Below, piece after piece: positions 38,051-47,390 of a DNA stretch of 64,000 nucleotides (positions are counted from its first letter, which is position 1; each line of letters begins with the position of its first letter). The translations under genes and the position numbers were made by a program. The notes beneath the pieces are model-generated. The model did not search any database. It saw nothing but the letters and a program-made list of their open reading frames with translations, and was not told the origin of the DNA. The stretch lies in the NCBI GenBank assembly GCA_945929965.1, contig CAMEOT010000013.1, forward strand, positions 16,941-80,940. Reading direction: 5' to 3'. Origin of the DNA: an uncultured Lachnospiraceae bacterium. Lineage in GTDB: Bacteria > Bacillota > Clostridia > Lachnospirales > Lachnospiraceae.

Positions 38051-40136
38051 AAAAACAAGATTTTCTAAAAAAGATAGGATTGTGATCCTGCTGAGTCTTG
38101 CGTCAGTGCTGGTGCTCGGATATATTATGTGGGATTCCTCCCGCAAACAGCAGCAGGAACAGGAGATGCTGCAGGAGATCAGTGAGGAACAGAGTACGGC
38201 AGATGCAAAACAAAAAGACCTGACGCAGCTGGCAGAAGGGCTTTACATCAACGAGATAAATCAGGCAGGCTGGATCGAACTGTACAACGGATTATCCCGG
38301 GATGAAATTCCCCTGCAGGACTATAAGATCACAGTGAACGGACAGGTGAAAAAAGAATTTACCAAAGAAGAGGTATTGCCGGCAGCAGGGTATCTGTGCG
38401 TGGAGAATCTGGGATCTCTGGCAGCGGGAGATGTGATCAGCATATTTTTTCCGGAAGAGGTATTGCACAGCAGTATGCTGGTCCCGGATCTGGAAAGCGG
38501 AGAAAGTTACGGACGGATCACGGATGGCGCAGAAGTCATGGAATGGATGACTGCCACCAAAGGAGAAAGCAATACGCAGGGAGAAGTTGTAGAGACGGAG
38601 AAGTTGCATTTCTCTGTTCCCGGAGGTTTCTATGATAATGACATACAGGTGGAATTGTCTGCCGGGGAGAACAGCCGGATCTATTATACCCTGGATGGTT
38701 CCGAGCCTACCACACAGTCTGCGCTGTACGAGGATCCGATTACGATTAAAAACCGGAGCGGCTCGGACATGACGCTGGCAGTGAATTCTCAGATGGAGTA
38801 TTCCTATGCATATCAGCCTGCCAGTCTGACTATGGGAACAGTAGTGAAAGCCATGGCTGTGGATAGTCGGGGGCAAAGCAGCAATACGGAAACACAGTCG
38901 TATTTTATTGGAATCGCAAAGTCGGGCGATGTGGCAAGTCTTCCGGTATTGTCAATCTCCACAGAAGCAGATAATTTCTTTGATTATTTTGATGGTATTT
39001 ATGTCAGGGGACGCACATACGAAGACGCAATTGCCCAGGGTACGGATGGCGGACATGCCGCAAACTATTATCAAGGATGGAGCAGACCGGTCTGTGTGGA
39101 ATTTTTTACAACGCAGAAGGATAAGACTTTTCAGGAAGATATGACGGTTCAGATGCTGGATGACTTTAGCATCACATCCTCACAAAAGAGTATGCAGTTT
39201 ACAGGGAATGTGGCAGCAGGAATAGGAACCGGACTCGAAAATTATTACAGAGATCCGGAAATGACTCTGACGTTGCAGACGCATCGAAGAGACAACGATT
39301 ATATGACCAGGGATTATCTGGCACAGAGATTATTGGCAGGCACAACAGTAAGAAGCCGCGACATGCAGCCCTGTGCGGTATTTCTGAATGGAGAATACTG
39401 GGGTGTCTATATGTTGAAGGGAGCTTACGATGCGGAATTTGCGGAACAAGCCTACGGAGTGAATGCCGGGGATGTGACTATTGTCAGTATGGATCCGGAG
39501 ACAATTCCGATGCAGGAAGATTATGGGGAGCTATATAGGTTTGTAATAGAAAATGATATGGAAAATACTTCCAATTATCAGAGAGTACAGGAACAGATGG
39601 ATATCGACAATTATCTGGAATATTTCTGTGCAAATATGTATCTTTCCAATGCATTTTACGGTCAGGACCAGCTGACAGTCTGGAGAGTGGATCCGGACAA
39701 GGCAACAGGAAATGGTTATGAAGATGGTCGGTGGAGATATCTGATGCCCCGCATGGATAACAGTATGGCAAACGGGACGACTGGAGGGATGTGCACCGCC
39801 AGTATTGACTCTTATCTGATGCAAAGTGTTACGGAAGATCAGTTTTTTACTTCCTTGTTAAGAAACAAGGAATTCAGGAATCGCCTGAGTGGTACGATGA
39901 CAGAAATGGCGGAGACTGTGTTTGGAATAGATCAGGTGGACCAGGTGCTGGATGAACTTGCCGGGGAGAGAAAGAAAGCAGCAACCGGTAATTATAAGAG
40001 GTTTTTTGGAAATACAGACGATTCAGCATATATCCGTGAAATGGAGAAGATCCGCACATTTTTTGAGGAAAGGACCGGGTACATTCTGTTCTATACGACA
40101 GAGGTGGTGGAAGGAGAGGAAACGATGAATGAGTAG
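38043..40136 (+). CDS. CotH-like kinase-family protein with lamin-tail and chitobiase-like domains
   Basis: A 697-residue membrane-anchored extracellular protein from the ATG at 38043. An N-terminal membrane helix (about 14-32) is followed by a lamin-tail-like domain ('LYINEINQAGWIELYNGL', about 65-165). A chitobiase C-terminal-like domain comes next ('VPGGFYDNDIQVELSAGENSRIYYTLDGSEP', about 195-290). The CotH domain spans from about 300 to the end. CotH enzymes are atypical protein kinases of spore coats. The usual DLD-type metal site reads 'MPRMDNSMANG', so activity is uncertain. It lies inside the capsule operon, which is unusual. Confidence 0.78.
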   Translation: MDKKTRFSKKDRIVILLSLASVLVLGYIMWDSSRKQQQEQEMLQEISEEQSTADAKQKDLTQLAEGLYINEINQAGWIELYNGLSRDEIPLQDYKITVNGQVKKEFTKEEVLPAAGYLCVENLGSLAAGDVISIFFPEEVLHSSMLVPDLESGESYGRITDGAEVMEWMTATKGESNTQGEVVETEKLHFSVPGGFYDNDIQVELSAGENSRIYYTLDGSEPTTQSALYEDPITIKNRSGSDMTLAVNSQMEYSYAYQPASLTMGTVVKAMAVDSRGQSSNTETQSYFIGIAKSGDVASLPVLSISTEADNFFDYFDGIYVRGRTYEDAIAQGTDGGHAANYYQGWSRPVCVEFFTTQKDKTFQEDMTVQMLDDFSITSSQKSMQFTGNVAAGIGTGLENYYRDPEMTLTLQTHRRDNDYMTRDYLAQRLLAGTTVRSRDMQPCAVFLNGEYWGVYMLKGAYDAEFAEQAYGVNAGDVTIVSMDPETIPMQEDYGELYRFVIENDMENTSNYQRVQEQMDIDNYLEYFCANMYLSNAFYGQDQLTVWRVDPDKATGNGYEDGRWRYLMPRMDNSMANGTTGGMCTASIDSYLMQSVTEDQFFTSLLRNKEFRNRLSGTMTEMAETVFGIDQVDQVLDELAGERKKAATGNYKRFFGNTDDSAYIREMEKIRTFFEERTGYILFYTTEVVEGEETMNE

Positions 40137-41643
40137 TCGTATTAAAAATTCAGCCCGTAATATGTTGTCCGGATTTGCCTATCAGTTTATTTCACTGGTA
40201 CTAAGCTTTGTATCCAGGACAGTGTTTGTTCATACGCTGGGTACGGAATATCTGGGACTGAACGGTATCTTTTCTGATGTGCTAAATCTGTTGTCCATGG
40301 CAGATCTTGGCTTTAATACTACTATGGCTTACAGTTTTTATAAGCCTTTGGCGGAACATGACGAAGAGAAGCTGGCTGGATTGATCCATTTTTACAAAAG
40401 GGTCTATAATGTAATAGCAGGAGTTGTAACAGTAGTGGGAATTGCAGTGATCCCATTCCTGAAATATATCGTCAATACGGAGAAGGAGATTCCTCATCTT
40501 GAGATATACTATCTGTTTTCACTGGCAAATGTGGTAATTTCCTATCTGTTTGTCTATAAATCAACGATACTTACTGCAGATCAGAAAAACTACAAGGTGG
40601 TTAATATTTCAATTTGGACCAGTCTGCTCAAGACAATTCTGCAGATCCTTGCACTTTTATTACTGCAAAATTATATTCTGTATCTGGCGATTGGAGTGTC
40701 AGTGCAATTTTTTAATAATCTCATGGCCTCCAGAGAAGCACAGAAGCAGTATCCGTTCATTAATAGAAAAGCTGCGGTCACTGTGGATGAAGAAAAGAGT
40801 ATTTTTGAAAATATGCGCTCCGTTTTTTTGTATAAGATCAGTTCCACAGTCTTCACGGCCACGGATAATATCCTGATCTCCGTGCTGGTGGGAACAGCAA
40901 TGACGGGAATCTATTCTAATTATCTGATGGTGAGTAATAAACTCCTCCTGATCATCCAGATCATCTTCTCGGCGCTGACGGCCAGCATAGGCAATGTCAT
41001 TGTCAGGGAGAAGAGTGGGAAGCGTTACGAAGTGTTCTGCGTAATACAATCTGTCAGCTTCATTCTCTGTGGAACTATTGTTAGCGCATTTTGCATCATG
41101 GCAAATGATTTCGTCTATGTGTGGCTGGGAAGTGACTTTACAATCAGCACAGGTGCCATTTTGGCGATGACGCTGAATACGTATCTTTCCTGTGTGCTTC
41201 AGCCGCTGTGGATCTATCGGGATGCCACCGGACTTTATGTACGCACGAAGTATGTTATGCTTGCCGGTGCGGTGCTGAACCTTGTGCTCTCGGTTCTTCT
41301 GGGAAAGGCTATGGGACTGACCGGAATCATTCTGGCATCGGCGATCGCAAGGCTGAGTACTTATTTCTGGTATGAACCGAGGCTTTTGTTTCGGGAGTAT
41401 TTTGAGAAAAGTGCAGCGGGATACTATGCATCACTTTTCAAAAATGCATTACTTATGGTAGTTACGATAGGGGGACTATGGATGCTTTTATCCGGAGTGC
41501 AGGCACAAAACTGGCTGCAGTTGATCGGTAAAGGGGTTGTGATCGGGGGAATCTGCAGTGTGGTATTCTTATTGGCATATTGCCGGACAGAAGGCTTCCG
41601 GCTCATCGTAAAAAAGCTGAAGAGTATTTTGCCGAAAATATAG
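40129..41643 (+). CDS. Wzx-type polysaccharide flippase (MATE/MVF superfamily)
   Basis: A 504-residue polytopic membrane protein with about 12-14 helices. It begins 'RIKNSARNMLSGFAYQFISLVLSFVSRTVFVHTLGTEYLGLNG', typical of lipopolysaccharide/capsule flippases in Firmicutes. It translocates the lipid-linked repeat unit across the membrane for polymerisation by the Wzy-like protein. It overlaps the CotH-like gene by 8 bases. Confidence 0.9.
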   Translation: MSSRIKNSARNMLSGFAYQFISLVLSFVSRTVFVHTLGTEYLGLNGIFSDVLNLLSMADLGFNTTMAYSFYKPLAEHDEEKLAGLIHFYKRVYNVIAGVVTVVGIAVIPFLKYIVNTEKEIPHLEIYYLFSLANVVISYLFVYKSTILTADQKNYKVVNISIWTSLLKTILQILALLLLQNYILYLAIGVSVQFFNNLMASREAQKQYPFINRKAAVTVDEEKSIFENMRSVFLYKISSTVFTATDNILISVLVGTAMTGIYSNYLMVSNKLLLIIQIIFSALTASIGNVIVREKSGKRYEVFCVIQSVSFILCGTIVSAFCIMANDFVYVWLGSDFTISTGAILAMTLNTYLSCVLQPLWIYRDATGLYVRTKYVMLAGAVLNLVLSVLLGKAMGLTGIILASAIARLSTYFWYEPRLLFREYFEKSAAGYYASLFKNALLMVVTIGGLWMLLSGVQAQNWLQLIGKGVVIGGICSVVFLLAYCRTEGFRLIVKKLKSILPKI

Positions 41644-41667
41644 CATGATGTAATTGGAGGAATTGGG

Positions 41668-43719
41668 ATGCTGGAACAGCATTTGATCACAGTGATCATA
41701 CCGGTGTACAAAGTAGAAGAATATTTGGAAAAGTGTGTTCAGGCGGTTTGCCGACAAACCTATAAAAATCTGGAGATCCTGTTGGTGGATGACGGATCGC
41801 CTGATCGCTGTCCGGAAATGTGTGATGCGTTCGCATTGCAGGATGATCGTATCCGAGTAATCCATAAAAAAAACGGTGGTTTATCCAGTGCCAGAAATGC
41901 TGCGCTGGATGTGGCACGAGGAGAATATATTGCATTTGTGGACAGCGATGATACAGTAGAAGCAGATATGATCGAGAGTCTCTACCGCGGAATACAGAAA
42001 TACAATTGTGAGATCGCCATCTGCAATCACTATGTGGAGGAAAATGAGAGACTGGTGATGGAAATACCACCACTGGATGAAGAAAAGGTATACACTGCAG
42101 AGCAGGCACTTAAGCTTTTGTTGGGAGATATTTACATACGGAATTATGCATGGGATAAGCTTTATGCTGGAAAACTGTTCCGGGGGATCCGGTATCCGGA
42201 GGGAAGAAATTACGAGGATATTGCCACGACCTATTTGCTGTTTGACCGGGCTGAAAAAATCTGTCAGGTGCTGGAGTACGGTTATTATTACGAAAAAAGG
42301 GATAGCAGCATTTCCGCTAATCTGACGAAGGAAAAATGGTTTTGTAATACCGGAAATATTGTAAAAGGAATGGAAGAAAGATATCTTTATTTCCAAAAAA
42401 TGGGGAGACGGGAATTGGCAGACAGAAGTATGGTCAATCTGGAAAAATATATGGTCACGTTTCTGAATCTCAGTTTTATCCTGCATGACAAACGGGAACG
42501 CAAATATTACCGGTCTTTCCTGAAAGAACATCTGGAGGAGATCCGGCAGAATCCGCAGATCCCGGAAAAAGAGAAAAAAATAGCAAAAATATATACCATG
42601 AAAACACCCGTGGCAGCCGCATATGCGGAAGCTTCTTATCTGCGCAGAGAGAATCGGTTGTTTCAAAAAATGTTTCAGGCCATGCAACGCATAAAACAAC
42701 GGATGAGAGCGGAACAGGTTAAATTTGATTTTTCATGCATGCAGGGAAAGCAAAGAAGAATTTTTATGTTTGAACTTCCCTGTTTTGATAATTTGGGAGA
42801 TCATGCGATCGCTTACGCAGAGTGGAAGTTTTTACAGCAGATAGAAAAAGACCACCCGGAGATACAACTGATCCGGATCGAGGGGTGGGATACTCCGGCA
42901 GCGGTACGGCAGCTGAAGCGGGAGATTACGCCACAGGATATGATATTCTGCCAGGGAGGCGGCAATTTGGGGAACCTGTATTCGTTCGGTGAAGCATTCC
43001 GCCGTACTATCTTCAGGGCATTCCCTGAACAGTTTTTACTGGTATTTCCACAGACGATGTACTTTACTCCGGATGATGCCGGTTGGAAAGAACTTAAGAA
43101 GAGTCAAAAAATTTATAATCGGTGTCGTAATTTAACGCTTCTGGCCAGGGATGAACGCTCCTATTCCCTGATGAAGGACACGTTTACCTGTAACCTGTTG
43201 CCTGCGAAAGACATTGTTACCATGCTGGATGAAACGGAATATGCTGCTGGGCGGCGGGAGGGAAGTATTCTGTGTCTGCGTTCTGATAAGGAGGCAGCAC
43301 TCACCGCGGAACAGAAGAGGACACTGAAGGAAATGTGTGTCCGGAATACGGGAAATGTATTGATCACAGACACAGTTACATTAACCGAGATATCCGGACA
43401 GGACAGAGAGCAGGTCTTAAGAAAAAAGTGGGAGACATTCGGAAAGCGGAGAATAGTGGTGACAGACCGGCTTCATGGGATGATTTTTTCTTTAATAACT
43501 GCGACTCCTTGTGTGGTGCTTGGAAACAATCATTTTAAAGTTCGGGAGACTTATAGAACACTGAGTACATGTTCCTATTTGAGATATGTGGAAACGGTGG
43601 AGGAAGTACAGGGAGCCATGAAGGAGCTTTTGGCAGATGGACAGATATTTGAAAAACCTTCGTTTTCTCAAGATTTTAACAGACTGTATCGCTATATAGA
43701 GGATAGGATGAAAGAGTAG
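41668..43719 (+). CDS. GT2 glycosyltransferase fused to polysaccharide pyruvyl transferase
   Basis: A 683-residue two-domain protein. Residues about 1-230 form a GT2 domain ('ITVIIPVYKVEEYLEKCVQAVCRQ', 'FVDSDDTVEADM'). Residues about 360-680 form a polysaccharide pyruvyl transferase domain ('MFELPCFDNLGDHAIAYAEW', 'IFCQGGGNLGNLYS', 'VTDRLHGMIFSLITATPCVVLGNNHFK'). The second domain adds ketal-linked pyruvate to a sugar from phosphoenolpyruvate, so the polymer may carry pyruvate. The fusion suggests both acts are done on the same sugar. AGGAATTGGG precedes the ATG. Confidence 0.87.
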   Translation: MLEQHLITVIIPVYKVEEYLEKCVQAVCRQTYKNLEILLVDDGSPDRCPEMCDAFALQDDRIRVIHKKNGGLSSARNAALDVARGEYIAFVDSDDTVEADMIESLYRGIQKYNCEIAICNHYVEENERLVMEIPPLDEEKVYTAEQALKLLLGDIYIRNYAWDKLYAGKLFRGIRYPEGRNYEDIATTYLLFDRAEKICQVLEYGYYYEKRDSSISANLTKEKWFCNTGNIVKGMEERYLYFQKMGRRELADRSMVNLEKYMVTFLNLSFILHDKRERKYYRSFLKEHLEEIRQNPQIPEKEKKIAKIYTMKTPVAAAYAEASYLRRENRLFQKMFQAMQRIKQRMRAEQVKFDFSCMQGKQRRIFMFELPCFDNLGDHAIAYAEWKFLQQIEKDHPEIQLIRIEGWDTPAAVRQLKREITPQDMIFCQGGGNLGNLYSFGEAFRRTIFRAFPEQFLLVFPQTMYFTPDDAGWKELKKSQKIYNRCRNLTLLARDERSYSLMKDTFTCNLLPAKDIVTMLDETEYAAGRREGSILCLRSDKEAALTAEQKRTLKEMCVRNTGNVLITDTVTLTEISGQDREQVLRKKWETFGKRRIVVTDRLHGMIFSLITATPCVVLGNNHFKVRETYRTLSTCSYLRYVETVEEVQGAMKELLADGQIFEKPSFSQDFNRLYRYIEDRMKE

Positions 43720-43745
43720 AAGCAGATTGTGGAGGAGGTGTGCCT

Positions 43746-44915
43746 ATGGGAAAGAAAGAAAAATACCTGGCAAAACTGATACGCGCCCAGCTGAAACAGG
43801 AGGAAGTACCTTCCCTGCCGGAAGGCGTGACGGTGGATGAAATCGTGCAGATTGCGAAAAAACATCATCTGAATTACCTCCTATTGGGAGCTTTGATCCG
43901 GGTAGACAATCTTACAGAGGAAGAACGCAGCAGGCTGCGGGCTCCGTTAATGAACAGTATTTTGCGCTGCGGTGTGCAGGTGCAGGAACAGAGAGAGCTG
44001 GAAAGATTGTTTGAGGAAAAGGGGATTATCAATCAACCCATGAAAGGGGCGGTATTGCGATTCTACTATCCGGCACCGCAGATGCGGGAGATGAGTGACC
44101 TCGATATTTTGTTCGCCGAACAAAACATGGGAGAGGCACAGGAGTTGTTAAAAGAACGGGGATACACTCTGTACCGTGCAGTAAAACACCATGATATTTT
44201 CCAAAAACCGCCGTTTCTGGTGATCGAGGCTCATCGTGCCATGTACGACAAGACGGTGGACCGCAATCAGTACGGTTATTTCAAAAACTTTTCCCGCACG
44301 CATACCAGAAACGGATGTACATATACACAGGACTTCGGAACGGAAGATTTTTACGTATATATGATGGCGCATGCGGCCAAGCATTTCTATCAGACCGGCT
44401 GCGGTATCAGACATCTGATCGATATCTATGTTTATCTGGAACGATTTGGCGAACAGATGGACAGAAACTATCTGGATAAAGAACTGGAACAGTGTGGCAT
44501 TCTCACATTTACCGGGCACATGGAGAAACTGGCCTATCTGTGGCTGGAGGAAGAGGAGAGCAATGCATTGTATGACAATCTCTTCGCCTATCTGCTGGAC
44601 AGCGGTATCTACGGCAAAGATGAGAACGGTATCTGGAATAAATTTGCCGAGGAGAAAAAGAAGGGAAAAACCGCAGGCAGACAACAACTGAAATTCTGGT
44701 ATGCATTTCCCCCATTGCACTATATGGCAGAATACTATCCTTACCTGGAGGATTGTCCATGGCTGCTCCCCTGGGCATGGCTGGTCAGAGGAATCACAGG
44801 TCTGGCAAAGCATAAAGGCACCTATAAACGTCAGATGATGAATCACATTGATGAAGAACGGATCCGGACGGTACAGGATATCTATGAGAAGATGGATCTG
44901 AAGTTCCAGTCATAG
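43746..44915 (+). CDS. Nucleotidyltransferase-family protein of the lasso-peptide cluster
   Basis: 389 residues from the ATG at 43746 (GGAGGAGGTGTGCCT upstream; the GTG at 43740 is an alternative). The NTP_transf_5-type core has 'PMKGAVLRFYYPAPQMREMSDLDILF' near residues 97-122, with the catalytic D-L-D. Relatives occur in lasso-peptide clusters. In pseudomycoidin the homologue PsmN adds hexose to the C-terminal phosphate made by the kinase PsmK. Here it precedes the B2 and B1 genes, 17 bases from B2, and the cluster has two kinases. The same role is inferred. Confidence 0.82.
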   Translation: MGKKEKYLAKLIRAQLKQEEVPSLPEGVTVDEIVQIAKKHHLNYLLLGALIRVDNLTEEERSRLRAPLMNSILRCGVQVQEQRELERLFEEKGIINQPMKGAVLRFYYPAPQMREMSDLDILFAEQNMGEAQELLKERGYTLYRAVKHHDIFQKPPFLVIEAHRAMYDKTVDRNQYGYFKNFSRTHTRNGCTYTQDFGTEDFYVYMMAHAAKHFYQTGCGIRHLIDIYVYLERFGEQMDRNYLDKELEQCGILTFTGHMEKLAYLWLEEEESNALYDNLFAYLLDSGIYGKDENGIWNKFAEEKKKGKTAGRQQLKFWYAFPPLHYMAEYYPYLEDCPWLLPWAWLVRGITGLAKHKGTYKRQMMNHIDEERIRTVQDIYEKMDLKFQS

Positions 44916-44932
44916 AAAGGCAGAAAACGGAA

Positions 44933-45370
44933 ATGACAATTTTGAAGAGAGGATATCGTTTCCTCAGATACAACGATCATAAATGGTTGTCTGTACAATG
45001 CTGGATTTATTCTGCCATCTATCGCCTGCAGGTGCTCTACGGTAATACAACCAGGCTGCGCGTGAAATGGGGCAGCGAGGGCGAAGAGTCTCCCGAGGAG
45101 GAGACAATCGAGCATTATCGATATGCCAAAAAGGTGGCATACTGTGTGAACCGGGTCTGCAGCAGGACGAGCTGGGAGAGCAAGTGTCTGGTGCGGGCAC
45201 TTACTGCGCAGAGATTATTGAAAAACAAAGGGATTTCTTCTACAATGTATCTGGGATGTAAGCTCGAAGAAGGAAAGATGGTAGCCCATGCATGGATACG
45301 TTGCGGCAGAATGTACGTCAGCGGAGGAAGCGGAGAAGATTATTCGGTAGTGGATAAATTCCGAAAATAA
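44933..45370 (+). CDS. Lasso-peptide B2 leader peptidase (transglutaminase-like)
   Basis: A 145-residue Transglut_core3-type cysteine protease. Cys84 lies in 'ESKCLVRALTAQRLL' and the His in 'AHAWIRCGRMYVSGG' near residue 119. Lasso B2 enzymes cut the leader from the precursor, guided by the B1 protein that binds the leader. It is followed by the B1 gene, so the split B1/B2 form is present. Only one B2 exists for two precursors. Confidence 0.88.
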   Translation: MTILKRGYRFLRYNDHKWLSVQCWIYSAIYRLQVLYGNTTRLRVKWGSEGEESPEEETIEHYRYAKKVAYCVNRVCSRTSWESKCLVRALTAQRLLKNKGISSTMYLGCKLEEGKMVAHAWIRCGRMYVSGGSGEDYSVVDKFRK

Positions 45371-45419
45371 GTGGAAATAAGAGAAAAATAAGTTAAGTAA
45401 GAAAACGGAGGGTAAAAGG

Positions 45420-45686
45420 ATGGAGAAAAATGCAATCATCAAACTGAAGAAGCAATTAAATGTGACAGATCTGGCAGGAGAAAAGGTCATGATCGATTTT
45501 GAATCGGGAAAATATTTTCTGATCAAAGGAGCGGGCAACGATATCTGGGATATGCTGCAGGAGGAGATCACTCCCACGCAGATCGTGGACCGGTTACTGA
45601 CCATCTATGAGGTGTCCAGAGAGGAGTGTGAAGAGTCTGTCATGAAGTTCCTGGAACAGATGAAGGGGAATGGCTTTATAGAGTAA
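45420..45686 (+). CDS. Lasso-peptide B1 recognition element (PqqD family)
   Basis: An 88-residue PqqD-fold RiPP recognition element. Beta strands ('VMIDFESGKYFLIKGAGNDIWDML') and helices ('EEITPTQIVDRLLTIYEVSREECEESVMKFLEQM') match the PqqD family. It binds the leader and delivers it to the B2 peptidase. GGAGGGTAAAAGG precedes the ATG. The lone B1 must serve both precursors if both are processed; their leaders share a K-K-W-x-x-P-x-V-E-E-L pattern that fits this. Confidence 0.9.
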   Translation: MEKNAIIKLKKQLNVTDLAGEKVMIDFESGKYFLIKGAGNDIWDMLQEEITPTQIVDRLLTIYEVSREECEESVMKFLEQMKGNGFIE

Positions 45687-45704
45687 ATCCGAGGGCTGTG
45701 AGAT

Positions 45705-47390
45705 ATGGGTAAAATTAAAAAAATATGGCAGGATCGGGGAAATCAGTACCGGTATGCTCAATGGTTATGGCAGTATTCCAGACCGTATCTGGGGAAAATA
45801 CTTCTGGTCATGGTGTTCGGACTGCTGGAGACAGTTGCATCACTGCTGATGGTTCAGATCTCCAAAGAAATCATAGACCATGCCACCTTTGGCAATGCAT
45901 TTGTACGCCTGATGGTGGTCTATGTATTGTTAATGCTTGGAATGCAGGCGGTGACGGTAATTTCGTCGCTGGTATCTACCATGCTGACGGAGAGATTTTC
46001 TTTTGGCATACGGAAACAGATCTATGAAAAGATCATTCATTCCCACTGGATGGATGTGAAAAAATATCACACCGGGGATCTGATGACGAGACTTACCAGC
46101 GATGCGGGGAATGTGGCGGACGGTATTATCGGAACTATTCCAAGTATTATCCAACTGGCGGTGGAACTGCTGCTGGTATTTTTTACGCTGTTCTATTATT
46201 CGCCGATGCTGGCAATGTTCGCCCTGCTGGTAGCTCCGGTGGCAGCACTCAGCTCCTGGTGGCTTGGCAAAAAACTTCGAAAACTTCAGGTGAAGGTGCA
46301 GGAGAGTGAAGCAGCATATCGGTCTTTTTTACAGGAAAGTCTGGCAAATCTACTGATCGTAAAAGCGTTTGCCAACGAGGATTATTCCACGGGGCGTCTG
46401 ACACAGCTTCGGGGGGAGAGGTTTCACTGGGTATACCGTCGGACGAAAATGGGAGTAGCCAGTTCCACAGTGATGTCCTTGGCATTTCAGACCGGATATA
46501 TTGTAGCATTTTGCTATGGAGCAATACAGATTTCCCACAAGATGATCACCTACGGAACCATGTCGGTATTTTTGACACTGGTAAACCGTGTGCAGGCACC
46601 GGTCATGGGGCTTGCGCAACAGATTCCCAAGGTAGTGTCTATACTGGCTTCCGCAGGAAGAATCATGGAATTGCAGCAGATTCCACTGGAGATGAAAACG
46701 GACACTCAGATCCCGTCGGCCCGGATCGGCGTGGAGATAAAAGACATGACCTTTGGTTATACGGATGAGACAGTACTGGAGAATGTAAATCTGCGGATCG
46801 GACCCGGAGAATTTGTGGCTATTATCGGAGAATCCGGTATCGGCAAGACCACGCTGATCCGTATTATCATGTCCTTTATGAGTAACATCCGGGGCAGTGT
46901 TACCTTTTTTAATGAAAAAGGGGATCTGGAGCGGGCGAATGCCGCTACCCGGAAATTTATATCTTATGTACCCCAGGGGAATACATTGTTCAGCGGTACG
47001 GTGCGGGAGAATATCCGTATGGGGAAACTGGATGCAACGGAGGAAGAAATGTATGAGGCACTGAAATTGGCATCCGGATATGAATTTGTCATGGGACTTC
47101 CGAAGGGGATCGATACTGTGATCGGAGAGAGAGGACACGGTCTGTCCGAGGGACAGGCACAGAGGATTGCCATTGCCAGAGCCTTTTTAAGGAAAGCCCC
47201 GTTCCTGATACTGGATGAGGCGACTTCCGCATTGGATGAGAAGACAGAACTGGAAGTGCTGCAGGGGTTGAAGGAATTGTCGCCCCGTCCTACCTGTCTT
47301 ATCATTACCCATAGGAAAAGTATTCTGCCTTATTGTGACAGAGAACTGCAGATCGTGGACAAACAGGTGATGGAAGTGACGAAGGGCTAG
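45705..47390 (+). CDS. ABC transporter (fused permease/ATPase), likely lasso-peptide exporter
   Basis: A 561-residue half-transporter. The transmembrane domain with about six helices (1-320) is followed by a nucleotide-binding domain with Walker A 'GESGIGKTTL' near 374, signature 'LSEGQAQR' near 478 and Walker B 'FLILDEATSALDE' near 500. It has no N-terminal C39 peptidase, consistent with leader removal by B2. Position directly after B1 suggests export of the mature peptide and self-protection. The 3' end overlaps the convergent GT2 gene by 4 bases. Confidence 0.9.
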   Translation: MGKIKKIWQDRGNQYRYAQWLWQYSRPYLGKILLVMVFGLLETVASLLMVQISKEIIDHATFGNAFVRLMVVYVLLMLGMQAVTVISSLVSTMLTERFSFGIRKQIYEKIIHSHWMDVKKYHTGDLMTRLTSDAGNVADGIIGTIPSIIQLAVELLLVFFTLFYYSPMLAMFALLVAPVAALSSWWLGKKLRKLQVKVQESEAAYRSFLQESLANLLIVKAFANEDYSTGRLTQLRGERFHWVYRRTKMGVASSTVMSLAFQTGYIVAFCYGAIQISHKMITYGTMSVFLTLVNRVQAPVMGLAQQIPKVVSILASAGRIMELQQIPLEMKTDTQIPSARIGVEIKDMTFGYTDETVLENVNLRIGPGEFVAIIGESGIGKTTLIRIIMSFMSNIRGSVTFFNEKGDLERANAATRKFISYVPQGNTLFSGTVRENIRMGKLDATEEEMYEALKLASGYEFVMGLPKGIDTVIGERGHGLSEGQAQRIAIARAFLRKAPFLILDEATSALDEKTELEVLQGLKELSPRPTCLIITHRKSILPYCDRELQIVDKQVMEVTKG

